64,000 nt of DNA from the NCBI RefSeq assembly GCF_027627575.1, contig NZ_CP114065.1:2790001-2854000 (forward strand), written 5' to 3'. The notes under the pieces are model-generated. The model did not search any database. It was not told the origin of the DNA and saw nothing but the letters and a program-made list of their open reading frames with translations. Origin of the DNA: Kribbella sp. CA-293567. GTDB lineage: Bacteria; Actinomycetota; Actinomycetes; Propionibacteriales; Kribbellaceae. Made by a program: the position numbers and the translations under genes. How positions within the stretch are numbered: position 1 is the first letter of the stretch; each line of letters opens with the position of its first letter. Below, one piece after another: positions 8,552 to 21,694 of the stretch.

Positions 8552-9181
8552 ATGAAGAACCGATTGATCACGCTGGTCGACCTCGGCCTGGACAGTTCCT
8601 TCGACGCGTCGATGACGTTCGTCCAGGGCATCACGAGCAACATCAACGCGGGCTGGAACAGCCCGGTGATCGACGTGAACTTCGTCCGTACCCGCGACCA
8701 CGAGACCGCCTTCTCCGCCCTCACCACTCCGTCGACCGTGCTGCACGTGATGGCTCACGGTGACCACAGCGACGAGCCCTCCTTCCTCTCCACCGACGGC
8801 CAGACCCAGGTCTCCCTGACCGCACTGGCCGACTGGTTCCTCGACCGCTCCTGGGGCATCGCCAGCGGCGTGGTGATCGCCGACGGCTGCAAAACCGGCA
8901 TCGGCAAGTGGCAACGCGCCATCCGCGACTGCCTCCAGGACGACATCACCTACATCGGCACCAGCACAGTCATCGGCTGGTACGAAGCCACCGTCTTCTG
9001 CTCCGCCTTCTACGGCGCCCTCATCCGCAACCGAGGCCTCGGCAAAAGCCCCGCCGAACAAGGCTGGGACGCCGCCACCCGAGCCATCAGCGCCTACGAA
9101 ACCCTCACCGACGCCCGCTGCCCGTACAAACCGGTCCTCCTGACCCCCAGCCGCCGAGCTCTCCGCTCCTTGGCCGGCTGA
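8552..9181 (+). CDS. Small stand-alone CHAT/caspase-like protein
   Basis: A 209-residue protein that looks like an isolated caspase-fold (CHAT-type) domain. A hydrophobic strand ends in STVLHVMAHGDHSDEP, with the His-Gly pair at H69-G70. About 40 residues later a second strand ends in VVIADGCKTGIG with C113. This spacing and context (strand-HG, strand-C-x-T-G) is the signature of CHAT peptidase dyads. The following YIGTSTVIGWYEATVFCSAFYGALIRNRGLG resembles the conserved helix after the Cys strand in CHAT proteins. There is no TPR or NACHT partner domain in the protein or beside it. The fold assignment is my inference from motif spacing; peptidase activity is unproven. Confidence 0.6.
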   Translation: MKNRLITLVDLGLDSSFDASMTFVQGITSNINAGWNSPVIDVNFVRTRDHETAFSALTTPSTVLHVMAHGDHSDEPSFLSTDGQTQVSLTALADWFLDRSWGIASGVVIADGCKTGIGKWQRAIRDCLQDDITYIGTSTVIGWYEATVFCSAFYGALIRNRGLGKSPAEQGWDAATRAISAYETLTDARCPYKPVLLTPSRRALRSLAG

Positions 9182-9365
9182 CGACCACGTTCACCAGGTG
9201 ACGAAACGCCTCAGACGATCGGTCGGCGACACGCTGGACCTGGCTACGGTGTGTGAGGCATGCCAGACTCTTCGTGGCTTTGATGTGGCGTAATCACCAC
9301 GGGGGTGAGAGGCGAGCGGCCTTGGGAACACTCCAGTACTTGCGGCAGAGCAGAGGTCTTCGGCG

Positions 9366-10250
9366 ATGACGCAAACCAAACGAGTACTGCTGGTTGCGGC
9401 TGCTGTGGTCGCTGGTTCATGGCTTTTGGCAGTGGTCTTCAACCTGCCTACCTGGATCGCGGCGCTGGTTGCGACGGTCGTGTTGATCGCATTGGCTGTG
9501 TTGTGGAAGCAGGAGAAGGCGGTTCCGATGGCGGCGCCCGCTCCGCCCGTCCCGAGACCGGCGGAGCGCGAACCGGTCTTCACGGCGCCGCCCACGCGAA
9601 CCGTCGCCGGAGTGCGGCTGCCGTCGGCGTCGCCTGACTACCACTTCAGCTTTTCCGCGATCGTCCAGTGGTCGCCGGTGATGACGGGTCTGCGGCACGC
9701 GGATCTGGGCAGCGTCGCCGTCGACGCCTTGCTCAGCCGGGCCAAGGCCTTGGCTGCAGGACAGCAACCCTTCGAGGAGGCGCTCAATCAGCACCGCCTC
9801 GCGGCCTTGCTCGGTGAGCCAGATCTCGACGAGAAGGGGCAGGTTCGCACCTGGGCCACCGACGTACGGCTGAAGCTGCCGGACGCCGACTTCAAGCACC
9901 TCCAGAACATCACCGCGCTGCAACGCCGAGCACAGACGCTGTTGCTGGAACGCCAACTGGAACAGGACAAACGCGCCTATCTTCGCGACGACGTACTCGC
10001 CACGCCCGGCTCGGCGGTCGTGTGGTGGCTTGCCAACAACCCTGGCGAGGTTGCCCAGTGCGTAGATCTGCTCGGCACGCTCACCCGGCTGTCCGCGGCA
10101 GCCAACGACATCTCGCTGGAAGCGCTGGAACGCCGTTGGGACACCGACCTCGGAACACTGGCGCTCGTAGTACCGGAGCTGTCCGGCAATGATCAGCATC
10201 CGGATGAGCAGTCGCAAGATCATGGGGAAAACCCTTCTGGACAAGGCTGA
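9366..10250 (+). CDS. Uncharacterised membrane-anchored protein
   Basis: A 294-residue protein with two closely spaced N-terminal membrane helices (VLLVAAAVVAGSWLLAVVF and WIAALVATVVLIALAVLW), then a proline/alanine-rich linker (residues about 55-82). The cytoplasmic part contains YHFSFSAIVQWSPV, a helix-rich region with ALQRRAQTLLLERQLEQDKRAYLRDDVL, and an acidic tail. The beta-rich segment followed by a long charged helix is loosely like SPFH/band-7 proteins, but I cannot support that assignment. It converges on the gene at 10310 with a shared terminator between them. Confidence 0.7.
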   Translation: MTQTKRVLLVAAAVVAGSWLLAVVFNLPTWIAALVATVVLIALAVLWKQEKAVPMAAPAPPVPRPAEREPVFTAPPTRTVAGVRLPSASPDYHFSFSAIVQWSPVMTGLRHADLGSVAVDALLSRAKALAAGQQPFEEALNQHRLAALLGEPDLDEKGQVRTWATDVRLKLPDADFKHLQNITALQRRAQTLLLERQLEQDKRAYLRDDVLATPGSAVVWWLANNPGEVAQCVDLLGTLTRLSAAANDISLEALERRWDTDLGTLALVVPELSGNDQHPDEQSQDHGENPSGQG

Positions 10251-10260
10251 TCGACGTAGT

Positions 10261-10303
10261 CGGTAGAGCCGGCGTCGGTGCAGGGGAGACGCCGGCCCTA
10301 CCG
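10261..10303. terminator. Bidirectional terminator hairpin
   Basis: A 16-bp inverted repeat with one mismatch (CGGTAGAGCCGGCGTC against its near-complement GACGCCGGCCCTACCG) and an 11-nt loop lies between two convergent genes. It can serve both strands. Confidence 0.75.
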
Positions 10304-10309
10304 GGCTTC

Positions 10310-10678
10310 TCAGTCGTCCATCCATCGGATCGTGGTGGCGCCGTTGTGGCCGTGGATGGTGAGCAGGGCGTCGATACCGTCCTGCCAGACAGTGGTGGTG
10401 GGGTAGCGGCCTCCCCAGTGCAGAGTGACGGTGCCGTCCGTCCACTCGACGCCCTCGGCAACGATGCCGGTGCCACTGATGCCGGAGACGTCGTGATGGC
10501 GGATGAGGTGGAAGCGGCGTGGGCCGGCCGCCGCGGCGACCTTCAGGTGTCTTCGCGGGGGCCGCAGCATCGTCGCGGGTCTGCCGGGGGTCTCTTCCAT
10601 GACGACAGTCAACGCTCGTTCGGTGCGTTCGACCATGAACTGGAGCTGTATCCACAGGTCACCGGCCATGCACCCCAT
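10310..10678 (-). CDS. Conserved hypothetical protein
   Basis: A 122-residue protein whose C-terminal half carries an ordered beta-rich pattern (RRFHLIRHHDVSGISGTGIV, VEWTDGTVTLHWGG, LLTIHGHNGATTIRWMDD). I have the impression of a small actinobacterial family with this SGTG and HGH-GAT pattern but cannot name it. The start is uncertain: ATGs at 10678, 10669, 10636 and 10600 are in frame and none has a clear ribosome-binding site. The shared region likely begins near residue 50. It is divergent from the HTH gene at 10744. Confidence 0.65.
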   Translation of the reverse strand: MGCMAGDLWIQLQFMVERTERALTVVMEETPGRPATMLRPPRRHLKVAAAAGPRRFHLIRHHDVSGISGTGIVAEGVEWTDGTVTLHWGGRYPTTTVWQDGIDALLTIHGHNGATTIRWMDD

Positions 10679-10743
10679 GAGGTCACTCGATCGACGTAAT
10701 CTGATTGCACAGAGTGATCGAGCAAGCTGGGAGGAGCGGGCCG

Positions 10744-11106
10744 ATGACAGTCATCGACCAGTGGACGGGCCGACACGCACGCGCCCTGCAAGCGGCGATG
10801 CGGTTGACCAGTGAGGCATTCGCCGAGCACCTCGGCATCTCACCTCGTACGGTGGCCAAGTGGCGCAAGCGCCCGGACATGGTCCCCAGCGCCCAACTCC
10901 AGGAGGCGCTCGACACCTCCCTGCATCGCGCGTCGCCGGAAGCTCAAAGCCGGTTCAACGCCAGTCTCGGCGCACCACAGCTCGACCACTTGGCGCTGGA
11001 TGATTCGATGGTCGACCAACTGCAGGCCGCGTTGGGAGAGTTGTCCCGGATCGTGACGGCGCTCGAAACGGCTGGCATCCAGACAGGACGTGGAAGGGAC
11101 GGGTAG
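10744..11106 (+). CDS. Small HTH DNA-binding protein (XRE-like)
   Basis: A 120-residue protein with a helix-turn-helix in its N-terminal half (ALQAAMRLTSEAFAEHLGISPRTVAKWRKRP, residues about 12-45). The second helix is the probable recognition helix. A C-terminal helical region (MVDQLQAALGELSRIVTALE) may dimerise. The start at 10744 follows GGGAGGAG. The stop at 11106 directly abuts the start of the KTSC gene, so the two are translationally coupled. It is likely a local regulator; targets unknown. Confidence 0.85.
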   Translation: MTVIDQWTGRHARALQAAMRLTSEAFAEHLGISPRTVAKWRKRPDMVPSAQLQEALDTSLHRASPEAQSRFNASLGAPQLDHLALDDSMVDQLQAALGELSRIVTALETAGIQTGRGRDG

Positions 11107-11316
11107 ATGAGGCGACGTCCGGTGAACTCGTCGAGTGTGAGGTCGGTGGGCTACCACCTGGCCTCCAGGACACTTGAACTGGAGTACGTGAACGGCAGCG
11201 TCTACCAGTACTACGAGGTGCCGCAGCCGACGTACGCCGGTCTGCTGGCCGCGCCCAGTATCGGCAACTTCGTCAACACCCGGATCAAGCCGTACTTCGA
11301 CGTCGCCGAGGTCTGA
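11107..11316 (+). CDS. KTSC domain-containing protein
   Basis: A 69-residue protein consisting of one KTSC domain. Seen: NSSSVRSVGYHLASRTLELEY, then GSVYQYYEVPQPTYAGLLAAPSIGNFVNTRIKPYF, which matches the family pattern (S-x-I-x-x-x-G-Y, V-Y-x-Y-x-x-V-P, Y-x-x-L, S-x-G-x-x-x-N). KTSC domains are known as stand-alone proteins and as fusions, for example with lysyl-tRNA synthetase-like proteins; their role is unclear, with nucleic-acid binding suggested. It starts at the base after the HTH gene's stop. Confidence 0.88.
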   Translation: MRRRPVNSSSVRSVGYHLASRTLELEYVNGSVYQYYEVPQPTYAGLLAAPSIGNFVNTRIKPYFDVAEV

Positions 11317-11394
11317 GTGGCGCCAGGGGTTTTCGCTGTCTCACCGGCGGGCACAAGTGGGTGGATCCACGGGGGTACTTGCCAGGAGGTGGAC

Positions 11395-11622
11395 ATGCGC
11401 ACTCGTAGAGCCTCTACGACCGGTTCTCGCGTCATCACGATCATCGTGGTGGTGTGGTTGTTGATAGGCCTCGCCGCGGCCGGACAACGGAGTTACTTCA
11501 AGAACGACAACGCCAGCTGCGCGAAGGTCGGCACGATCGTCGTCACGATCCTCGCCGGCCCACTGAACTACATCGGTGCGAATCCGAAGATCGACTGTGA
11601 GGCACCGCAACCGTCTCGCTGA
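11395..11622 (+). CDS. Small membrane protein of unknown function
   Basis: A 75-residue protein starting at MRTRRASTTGS behind AGGAGGT. It has a basic N-terminus, one clear membrane helix (VITIIVVVWLLIGLAAAG) and a second weaker hydrophobic segment (VGTIVVTILAGPLNYIG). Two cysteines (one between the segments, one near the C-terminus in IDCEAP) could form a disulfide if both lie outside. No family recognised. Confidence 0.7.
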   Translation: MRTRRASTTGSRVITIIVVVWLLIGLAAAGQRSYFKNDNASCAKVGTIVVTILAGPLNYIGANPKIDCEAPQPSR

Positions 11623-11720
11623 CAGGTCGCACGGCTGCGGACGCTCCGGTGTCCGCAGCCGTGCTGTCTGCGCCCGGCCGTCGCTAGGCTCCGAGCCAAC
11701 CGACTCAGGAGGCGACGGCC

Positions 11721-13052
11721 TTGGTGGACGTATTACGGGACGAGATCGAGAAGGATCTCCAACAGCTCCAAGTTCCGGGAGCCAGTTGGGCGGTCATCGA
11801 CGACGGCGAGATCGTCCAGCGGGGGAGCGCCGGCGTCATCGAGGCCGGTCGTCCCGATGCCGTCACCGAGGACACGCTGTTCCAGGCCTGCTCGATCAGC
11901 AAACCGGTCGCCGTCTTCGCGATGCTGCGGCTGGTCGATCGTGGACTCCTCGACCCCGACGAGGACGTCAATCGGCGACTGACGTCCTGGCGGATTCCGC
12001 CGTCCGGTGAATGGCAGCCGATCGTCACCTTGCGGCAGCTCGCGAGTCACAGCGCCGGCCTCTCGGTGCCAGGATTTCCGGGTTATCAGCGAGGCGCAGA
12101 ACTGCCGTCGGTGGTACAGATCCTGGACGGCGTACGCCCGGCGAACACCTTCGGCGTGCACGCGGACCTCGTCCCTGGCACCTGGTTCCGGTACTCCGGC
12201 GGCGGAACCGTCGTCCTTCAGCAACTGCTCGAAGACGTGACCGGTACGCCGTTCCGATCGCTTCTGCGGGAACTGGTCCTGGAGCCGCTGGGAATGATGG
12301 CCAGCGACTATGCCCAGCCGCTGCCAGAGGAACTCCAAGCCCGGGCCGCAACGGCACACGACGAGTTCGGCCGCCCAGAGACCGGCCGATGGCACTCGTA
12401 TCCCGAGTTGGCCGCCGCGGGTTTGTGGACGACGCCAACGGACCTTGCCGCCTTCGCCCACGGGGTACGCGACGCGTACTTGGGGAGGCAGGAAGCCCTG
12501 ATCTCACCAGAACGGGCGCGGGAGATGCTCACGCCCCAAATCAACATCGCTGATCCATGGGATCCGATGGATGCGATGGGACTCGGAACGTTCCTTGCCG
12601 ATGGAGGGCGGCGGTTCGGTCACGGCGGGTCGAACAAAGGCTTCAAGTGCTACCTGGTCGCGTACAGGGATACGGGGCAAGGAGCGGCCGTCATGACCAA
12701 TGGAGACAACGGCGGCCTCCTCGCTGACAGGGCGATCGCTCGGATCGCAGCAGCGCGCGGGTGGGAGGGCTACCCGTACGAGGTGACTGAGCGAAGTGAG
12801 GTCAGCAGCGACGAAGTACTTCGGACCGCTGCGGGGAAGTACCGGTTGAGTGGAGACCTGGTTATGGAGGTGACTGCGTCGGATGGGGCGCTGGACGTCA
12901 TCTTCGGACAGCAGGCGGTGCTGAGATTCGCCGCACGGGGTGACGGGAGATTCGCTGCACGCTGGGTGGCTGCGGAGTTGCGGTTGGTTGGCAGCGGCGA
13001 GTTGACCTTCGTCCAGGACGGCGAGGAGCTCGAGTGCGTGCGACTGAGCTGA
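11721..13052 (+). CDS. Serine hydrolase, class C beta-lactamase/esterase family
   Basis: A 443-residue penicillin-binding-protein-fold hydrolase. The S-x-x-K catalytic motif is in FQACSISKPVAVFAMLRLVD, the tyrosine motif in WFRYSGGGTVVLQQLLEDV, and a late HGGSNKGFKCYLVAY replaces the KTG triad as in many family VIII esterases and alkyl-DD-peptidase-like members. A C-terminal domain of about 90 residues (VLRTAAGKYRLSGDLVMEV) is a lipocalin-like extension often seen in such proteins. No signal peptide is apparent, so it is probably cytoplasmic. The TTG start at 11721 is chosen because AGGAGG lies 8 bases upstream. True beta-lactamase activity is not implied. Confidence 0.88.
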   Translation: MVDVLRDEIEKDLQQLQVPGASWAVIDDGEIVQRGSAGVIEAGRPDAVTEDTLFQACSISKPVAVFAMLRLVDRGLLDPDEDVNRRLTSWRIPPSGEWQPIVTLRQLASHSAGLSVPGFPGYQRGAELPSVVQILDGVRPANTFGVHADLVPGTWFRYSGGGTVVLQQLLEDVTGTPFRSLLRELVLEPLGMMASDYAQPLPEELQARAATAHDEFGRPETGRWHSYPELAAAGLWTTPTDLAAFAHGVRDAYLGRQEALISPERAREMLTPQINIADPWDPMDAMGLGTFLADGGRRFGHGGSNKGFKCYLVAYRDTGQGAAVMTNGDNGGLLADRAIARIAAARGWEGYPYEVTERSEVSSDEVLRTAAGKYRLSGDLVMEVTASDGALDVIFGQQAVLRFAARGDGRFAARWVAAELRLVGSGELTFVQDGEELECVRLS

Positions 13053-13309
13053 GCGGTCGGGAATAGGTCTGCGGGGGTGTGGGTTACATCTGATGTCGTC
13101 CAGTGCAAGACCCCCGGGCCTCACACTTCGCCGCTACGAGCGGCCACTCGCCGAGAGGCGTCTGCTGGACGATGCGGTACCTGAAGGTGGGAGGCCGGTA
13201 CGCCGGTCTCTCACCCTCGCCGCCGCTCCGGCTTGAACGGGTGCGGCATGATGGAAGTGCGGTTCGGGCAGGCGCTCTGCAAGGGTTCGGACAAGCTCTC
13301 AACCTCGAT

Positions 13310-13339
13310 TTGCATCTTCACCCCGAATCTCAGTAATGT
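13310..13339 (+). promoter_or_regulatory. Candidate upstream rrn promoter
   Basis: TTGCAT and TAATGT are separated by 18 bp, about 470 bp before 16S. The -10 and its flank (CAGTAATGTT) are identical to those of the promoter at 13477, suggesting tandem promoters. The flanking DNA from 13053 to 13476 holds no gene that I can support. Confidence 0.5.
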
Positions 13340-13476
13340 TCTTCTTGTTGGAGCGAGTGCGGGACGCGAAAGCGGCCGGTCGCTCTGAACTCCCTGGAAG
13401 GCCTAGCAACTGAAGCACGCCCCTGGCGGGTCTTCGGTTACTGAGTCACGGGGTGACTGGATCGAAAAGGGCCGAT

Positions 13477-13505
13477 TTGACTGGCCTGGAGCGAAACAGT
13501 AATGT
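13477..13505 (+). promoter_or_regulatory. rrn operon promoter
   Basis: TTGACT (13477-13482) and TAATGT (13500-13505) are separated by 17 bp, a strong vegetative-sigma match about 300 bp before 16S. It lies just upstream of the conserved leader that pairs with the spacer, so the transcript would include the processing stem. Confidence 0.75.
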
Positions 13506-13557
13506 TTGGCGGGTTGCCCCGGAGCTTGAATCGCAAGGTTCACAGCGCGGTGTGCGT

Positions 13558-13585
13558 CCGATTCTTGAGAACTCAACAGCGTGCC
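13558..13585 (+). other. 16S rRNA processing stem, 5' arm (pairs with 15524-15551)
   Basis: These 28 leader bases (core TTGAGAACTCAACAGCG) are complementary to spacer bases 15524-15551: 24 Watson-Crick pairs, two G-U pairs and two mismatches. The pairing brackets 16S and is the expected RNase III-type substrate. The TTGAGAACTC element is also the region where actinobacterial leaders carry antitermination-like boxes. Confidence 0.8.
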
Positions 13586-13804
13586 GAAAGTCAATGCCGA
13601 AATTTGTTTTATCCCGTTTCACGGCATTGGGCGATCTTTTTCATCAAGGGCCTATCTGGTTTCTTGGTGGGGGTTGTTCTTTGTTTGTGTTCGGATTCCT
13701 TTGAGAAATTATGATTCAAGTCAGTTTGATTGTTTCTGAGATATCAAAGGGTCACTCAAAGTAGTCTGTTCCTCGCCTCTTTGGGGGCGGGTTACATATA
13801 GATT

Positions 13805-18935
<5,131 letters not shown>

Positions 18936-19078
18936 AAACACCCAACCAATGGTTGGCAACAGACTGCTGCGAACATGTTTGCGTCCACTATACGGTTCCC
19001 GGAATACGGTCAACCCCAGCCATGATCCTCGATCCGAGGGTTATGTGACTAGGTGTGGTTGGTTGATATTTCTATAGA

Positions 19079-19197
19079 GTTACGGTGACCATAGCGTCAG
19101 GGAAACACCCAGTCTCCATTCCGAACCTGGAAGTTAAGCCTGACAGCGCCGATGGTACTGCGACCGGTAGGTCGTGGGAGAGTAGGACGTCGCCGGA
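19079..19197 (+). rRNA. rrf: 5S ribosomal RNA
   Basis: About 119 nt. The 5' TACGGTGAC pairs with the 3' GTCGCCGGA to form helix I. Internal signature segments CCCAGTCTCCATTCCGAACCTGGAAGTTAAGC and GGTAGGTCGTGGGAGAGTAGGACG are typical, spaced normally. It lies 143 nt after 23S in the usual order. Confidence 0.95.
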
Positions 19198-19208
19198 CAT
19201 TCACACTG

Positions 19209-19240
19209 TTAAGGGCCACCCCGCAAGGGGTGGCCCTTAA
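19209..19240 (+). terminator. rrn operon terminator
   Basis: A perfect 14-bp stem (TTAAGGGCCACCCC with its complement) and a GCAA tetraloop, 12 nt after 5S. The right arm ends in CCCTTAATG rather than a U-run. Confidence 0.9.
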
Positions 19241-19351
19241 TGCGTTCATGGTCCACCGTTGGTGTACTCAAGGCCAACACATCTCTTGTTGGTGGCTTGG
19301 GCCGCGGTGCGAGGCGAGTTTCGCGGCGCGCTGCTGGGCATACTTCTTGGC

Positions 19352-19870
19352 ATGCGGCTGGATCGGATCGAGATCGTCGAGTACGACGCTCGCTGGCCGG
19401 GGTTGTTCGAAGAGCAACGCCGGCGGGTGGAGTCGGTCATGTCGGAGTATCTGGCTGGGCCTGTCGAGCACATAGGAAGCACGGCTGTTCCGGGCCTGCC
19501 GGCCAAGCCGATTATCGATATGGCGGTAGTGGTTCGCGACCATGCGGAATGTGTGGGCGCGTTCGACGCTTTGGCGTCCATCGGTTGGTTGCGGGCGCCC
19601 GAGCCGGGAGATCCAGAGGCTCTTAAGTGGTCGCTGTGCTTTCCGTCCGTCGAGCGACGGACACATCATCTGCACGTCTACGAGCAGGGCTCCGACAGAT
19701 TGCAGACGCTTCTGGCGTTTCGTGATCACCTGAGAGTGGACGCCGCCGATCGGGCGGAGTACGGGCGGATCAAGCGGGAGTTGGCCGCTGTTGACGACCA
19801 AGATCGGCCGCGCTACCGAACTGGTAAGGCGCCCTTCATCGTCGACGTGCTCGCACGACTGAGTTCGTAG
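19352..19870 (+). CDS. GrpB family protein (UPF0157)
   Basis: A 172-residue protein of the GrpB/UPF0157 family, which has a nucleotidyltransferase-like fold and is sometimes found fused to dephospho-CoA kinase. The signature VEHIGSTAVPGLPAKPIIDMAVVV is at residues about 42-65, followed by HHLHVYEQGSD and LLAFRDHLRVD, all family hallmarks. The start at 19352 (MRLDRIEIVEYDARWPGLFEEQ) fits the family N-terminus, though no clear Shine-Dalgarno sequence precedes it. Biochemical role is not established for the family. Confidence 0.92.
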   Translation: MRLDRIEIVEYDARWPGLFEEQRRRVESVMSEYLAGPVEHIGSTAVPGLPAKPIIDMAVVVRDHAECVGAFDALASIGWLRAPEPGDPEALKWSLCFPSVERRTHHLHVYEQGSDRLQTLLAFRDHLRVDAADRAEYGRIKRELAAVDDQDRPRYRTGKAPFIVDVLARLSS

Positions 19871-19885
19871 TCGAGCGAGCGCAAG

Positions 19886-20539
19886 TCAGAGGTCTTCGGG
19901 GGAGATGCCTACGAGGGCCGCGGCGGCGCAGATGTGGATGGGAGTCAGGTCTGCGGGGGCTACGGGGGCCTGGAGGAGGGTGCCTCGTTCGAAGGGGGTG
20001 AGGCCGATGTCTATGCCGTGGGCACCGGCGACCATGCCTCGGACGTAGGTGAGCCAGCCCATCATCGGGATGCCGCGGCGGAAGACGCCGGCGGCTGCGG
20101 CCAGTTCGGTGTCGGCGATGCTGGCCCATTCGGGTTCCCAGATCGTGACGACTGCCCGGAGGACCTGGGCGAAGCGCTCTGACTGGGTCAGCGCATCTTC
20201 ATCGCTCCAGTGCAGGGTGAGCTGGTCGGAGACCGTGGTGAGAGTACCGCCCATGGAGAGGTCGAAGAGCCAGGGGAGGTCGCCGGCGCTTTGGAGGTGC
20301 AGCCGGGTGGTGCTTGAGCCGTTCGACAGGACTTTGGTGGTCGCCTCGACCATTTCCTGGAGCGGCGTGGAGGCATCTGCCTCGAGGACATGGAAGCCCC
20401 AGCGCTCGTCCTGGGTCCACAGGTGGACTTCCGGGAACGCTACGGCGACCGCGGTCAGCGTGCGGCCTACGCGGAGTGCGCGGTGTTCGACCGACTCGTC
20501 GCGGTGAGCCCACTGGGCGCGCAGTAGCCAGGATGCCAT
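19886..20539 (-). CDS. Conserved hypothetical protein
   Basis: A 217-residue soluble protein with no signal or membrane segment. The start at 20539 has GGAGGG six bases upstream. The N-terminal half is beta-rich (VAVAFPEVHLWTQDERWGFHV, TTRLHLQSAGDLPWLFDLSMGGTLTTVSDQLTLHW). The C-terminal half has tryptophan-containing patterns (IWEPEWASIADTEL, IPMMGWLTYVRGM). The arrangement is loosely like the immunity-protein families of polymorphic toxins, but no toxin gene is near, so I leave it unassigned. Confidence 0.65.
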   Translation of the reverse strand: MASWLLRAQWAHRDESVEHRALRVGRTLTAVAVAFPEVHLWTQDERWGFHVLEADASTPLQEMVEATTKVLSNGSSTTRLHLQSAGDLPWLFDLSMGGTLTTVSDQLTLHWSDEDALTQSERFAQVLRAVVTIWEPEWASIADTELAAAAGVFRRGIPMMGWLTYVRGMVAGAHGIDIGLTPFERGTLLQAPVAPADLTPIHICAAAALVGISPEDL

Positions 20540-20815
20540 CTCACGCCCTCCGATCAGCTGCCGGCTGGAGCTGTGTCACGGACGGTACGCCGAACGGTGA
20601 GGGGTTGGCCAGAGCTCCGCCTACTCCGTGTGAACGACTCAAGAGGGCTGGGACGGACATCTGCAGACACCTCACCCTCCCAGTGTGAACGAACCCCAGG
20701 TCGATCCGGACCACCGGGGTCGGTTTTCCGCAACCTCCCGCCACAAAGTGACCGGTCGGGAGCGAGGCGCGCCGGGCGTCGGAGAGCGATCGCAGCGGAC
20801 TCGATCCGCCCCCAG
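20540..20815. other. Gene-free stretch before the repeat region
   Basis: No credible gene. Two copies of GTGTGAACGA (about 20627 and 20685) lie about 58 bp apart. It leads without a sharp border into the 7-nt repeat DNA. Confidence 0.5.
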
Positions 20816-21080
20816 CAGCCCAGCGTCCGGCACCTAGCGGCGAGCACCCGGCACCCAGCCGCCCAACGGCGAGCACCCAGCACCTATCAGCCCAGTACCC
20901 AGCGCCGGCACCCAGCGGCGAGCACCCAGCGCCCGGCACCCAGCGGCGAGCGGCGAGCGTCCAGCGCCCGGCGGCGAGCGCCCGGCACCCGGCACCCAGC
21001 GGCGAGCGGCGAGCGCCCGGCGGCGAGTGCCCAGCGCCCAGCATCCGGCAGCCCGCGGCCCGCACCCAGCAGCGATGAGC
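20816..21080. repeat. Degenerate 7-nt tandem repeat array
   Basis: About 265 bp built from 7-mers such as GCACCCA, GCGGCGA, GCGCCCA and GCGCCCG, in mixed order, with an occasional substitution but largely preserved phase. Frames across it have no normal codon bias. A 7-nt period shifts frame every unit, which argues against protein-level selection. Confidence 0.8.
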
Positions 21081-21103
21081 AGACTGCACCGAGCAGGCCG
21101 CAG

Positions 21104-21145
21104 CAAGTGGCAAGTGGCAAGTGGCACGCGGCACGCGGCACGCAG
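21104..21145. repeat. Perfect 7-nt tandem repeats
   Basis: Three copies of CAAGTGG (21104-21124) are followed in the same phase by two of CACGCGG and one CACGCAG (21125-21145). A separate 7-nt array from the one at 20816. Confidence 0.9.
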
Positions 21146-21240
21146 ACCTTAGGGTCAGCCGCCGATGGCGGCGCAGGCCTCGTCGTTCGCGTATTTGATG
21201 AGCAGGTGAGCGCGCAGTCAGTCCGCAGTTCAATCCTCGG

Positions 21241-21288
21241 CTGATGCTGATGCTGATGCTGATGCTGATGCTGATGCTGATGCTGATG
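21241..21288. repeat. (CTGATG)8 hexanucleotide array
   Basis: Eight perfect copies of CTGATG. A shorter run of the same unit recurs at about 21304-21319, separated by a CCGAGTACGGGTG spacer. Confidence 0.95.
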
Positions 21289-21350
21289 CCGAGTACGGGT
21301 GCCGATGCTGATGCTGATGCCGAGTACGGGTGCCGATGCCGAGTACGGTG

Positions 21351-21416
21351 CCGCTGCCGCTGCCGCTGCCGCTGCCGCTGCCGCTGCCGATGCCGATGCC
21401 GATGCCGATGCCGATG
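21351..21416. repeat. (CCGCTG)6(CCGATG)5 hexanucleotide arrays
   Basis: Six perfect copies of CCGCTG (21351-21386) change in phase to five of CCGATG (21387-21416), followed by the recurring GAGTACGG spacer. Confidence 0.95.
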
Positions 21417-21420
21417 CCGA

Positions 21421-21660
21421 GTACGGTGCCGCTGCGCGTGTCGCGTGCCAAGTACAGGTGCCGCTGCCGCGTGCCAAGTACGGGTGCCGCGTGTTGTGTG
21501 CGGGTGCGCGTGCCGTCTGCGGGTGCGCGGGCTGTGTGCGGATGCAGGTCCGCGTGCCGTGTGCAGGTGCGATTGCGCGTGCCGGGTGCGGGTGGGGGTG
21601 CGTGTGCCGGGTGCGGGTGCGCGTGCCGGTGCCGGTGCCGGTGCTCGTCATCCTGTGTCA
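21421..21660. repeat. Degenerate GTGCCG/GTGCGG repeat DNA
   Basis: A G/T/C-rich stretch made of variants of GTGCCG, GTGCGGGT and CGCGTGCC, with AAGTAC spacers, running to within 35 bp of the stop of the SMC-like gene. The 6-nt period decays towards the gene. Confidence 0.7.
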
Positions 21661-21694
21661 GAGCTGGCTGGTCTTTCGACGAGTTCCTGCGGCT

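Noticed and set aside
20816..21145. Possible CRISPR array
   Set aside because: Units are 7 nt and contiguous; there are no 20-40-nt repeats with unique spacers and no cas genes.
21150..21240. tRNA-like segment with GTTCAATCC near the 3' end
   Set aside because: The bases flanking the T-loop-like sequence cannot form a 5-bp stem, and no acceptor stem can be found.
20541..21651. Minus-strand frames through the repeat DNA, giving His-Gln and Ser-Ala runs
   Set aside because: The apparent peptides are simple translations of 6- and 7-nt repeats; there is no ribosome-binding site or family, and the 7-nt period changes frame each unit.
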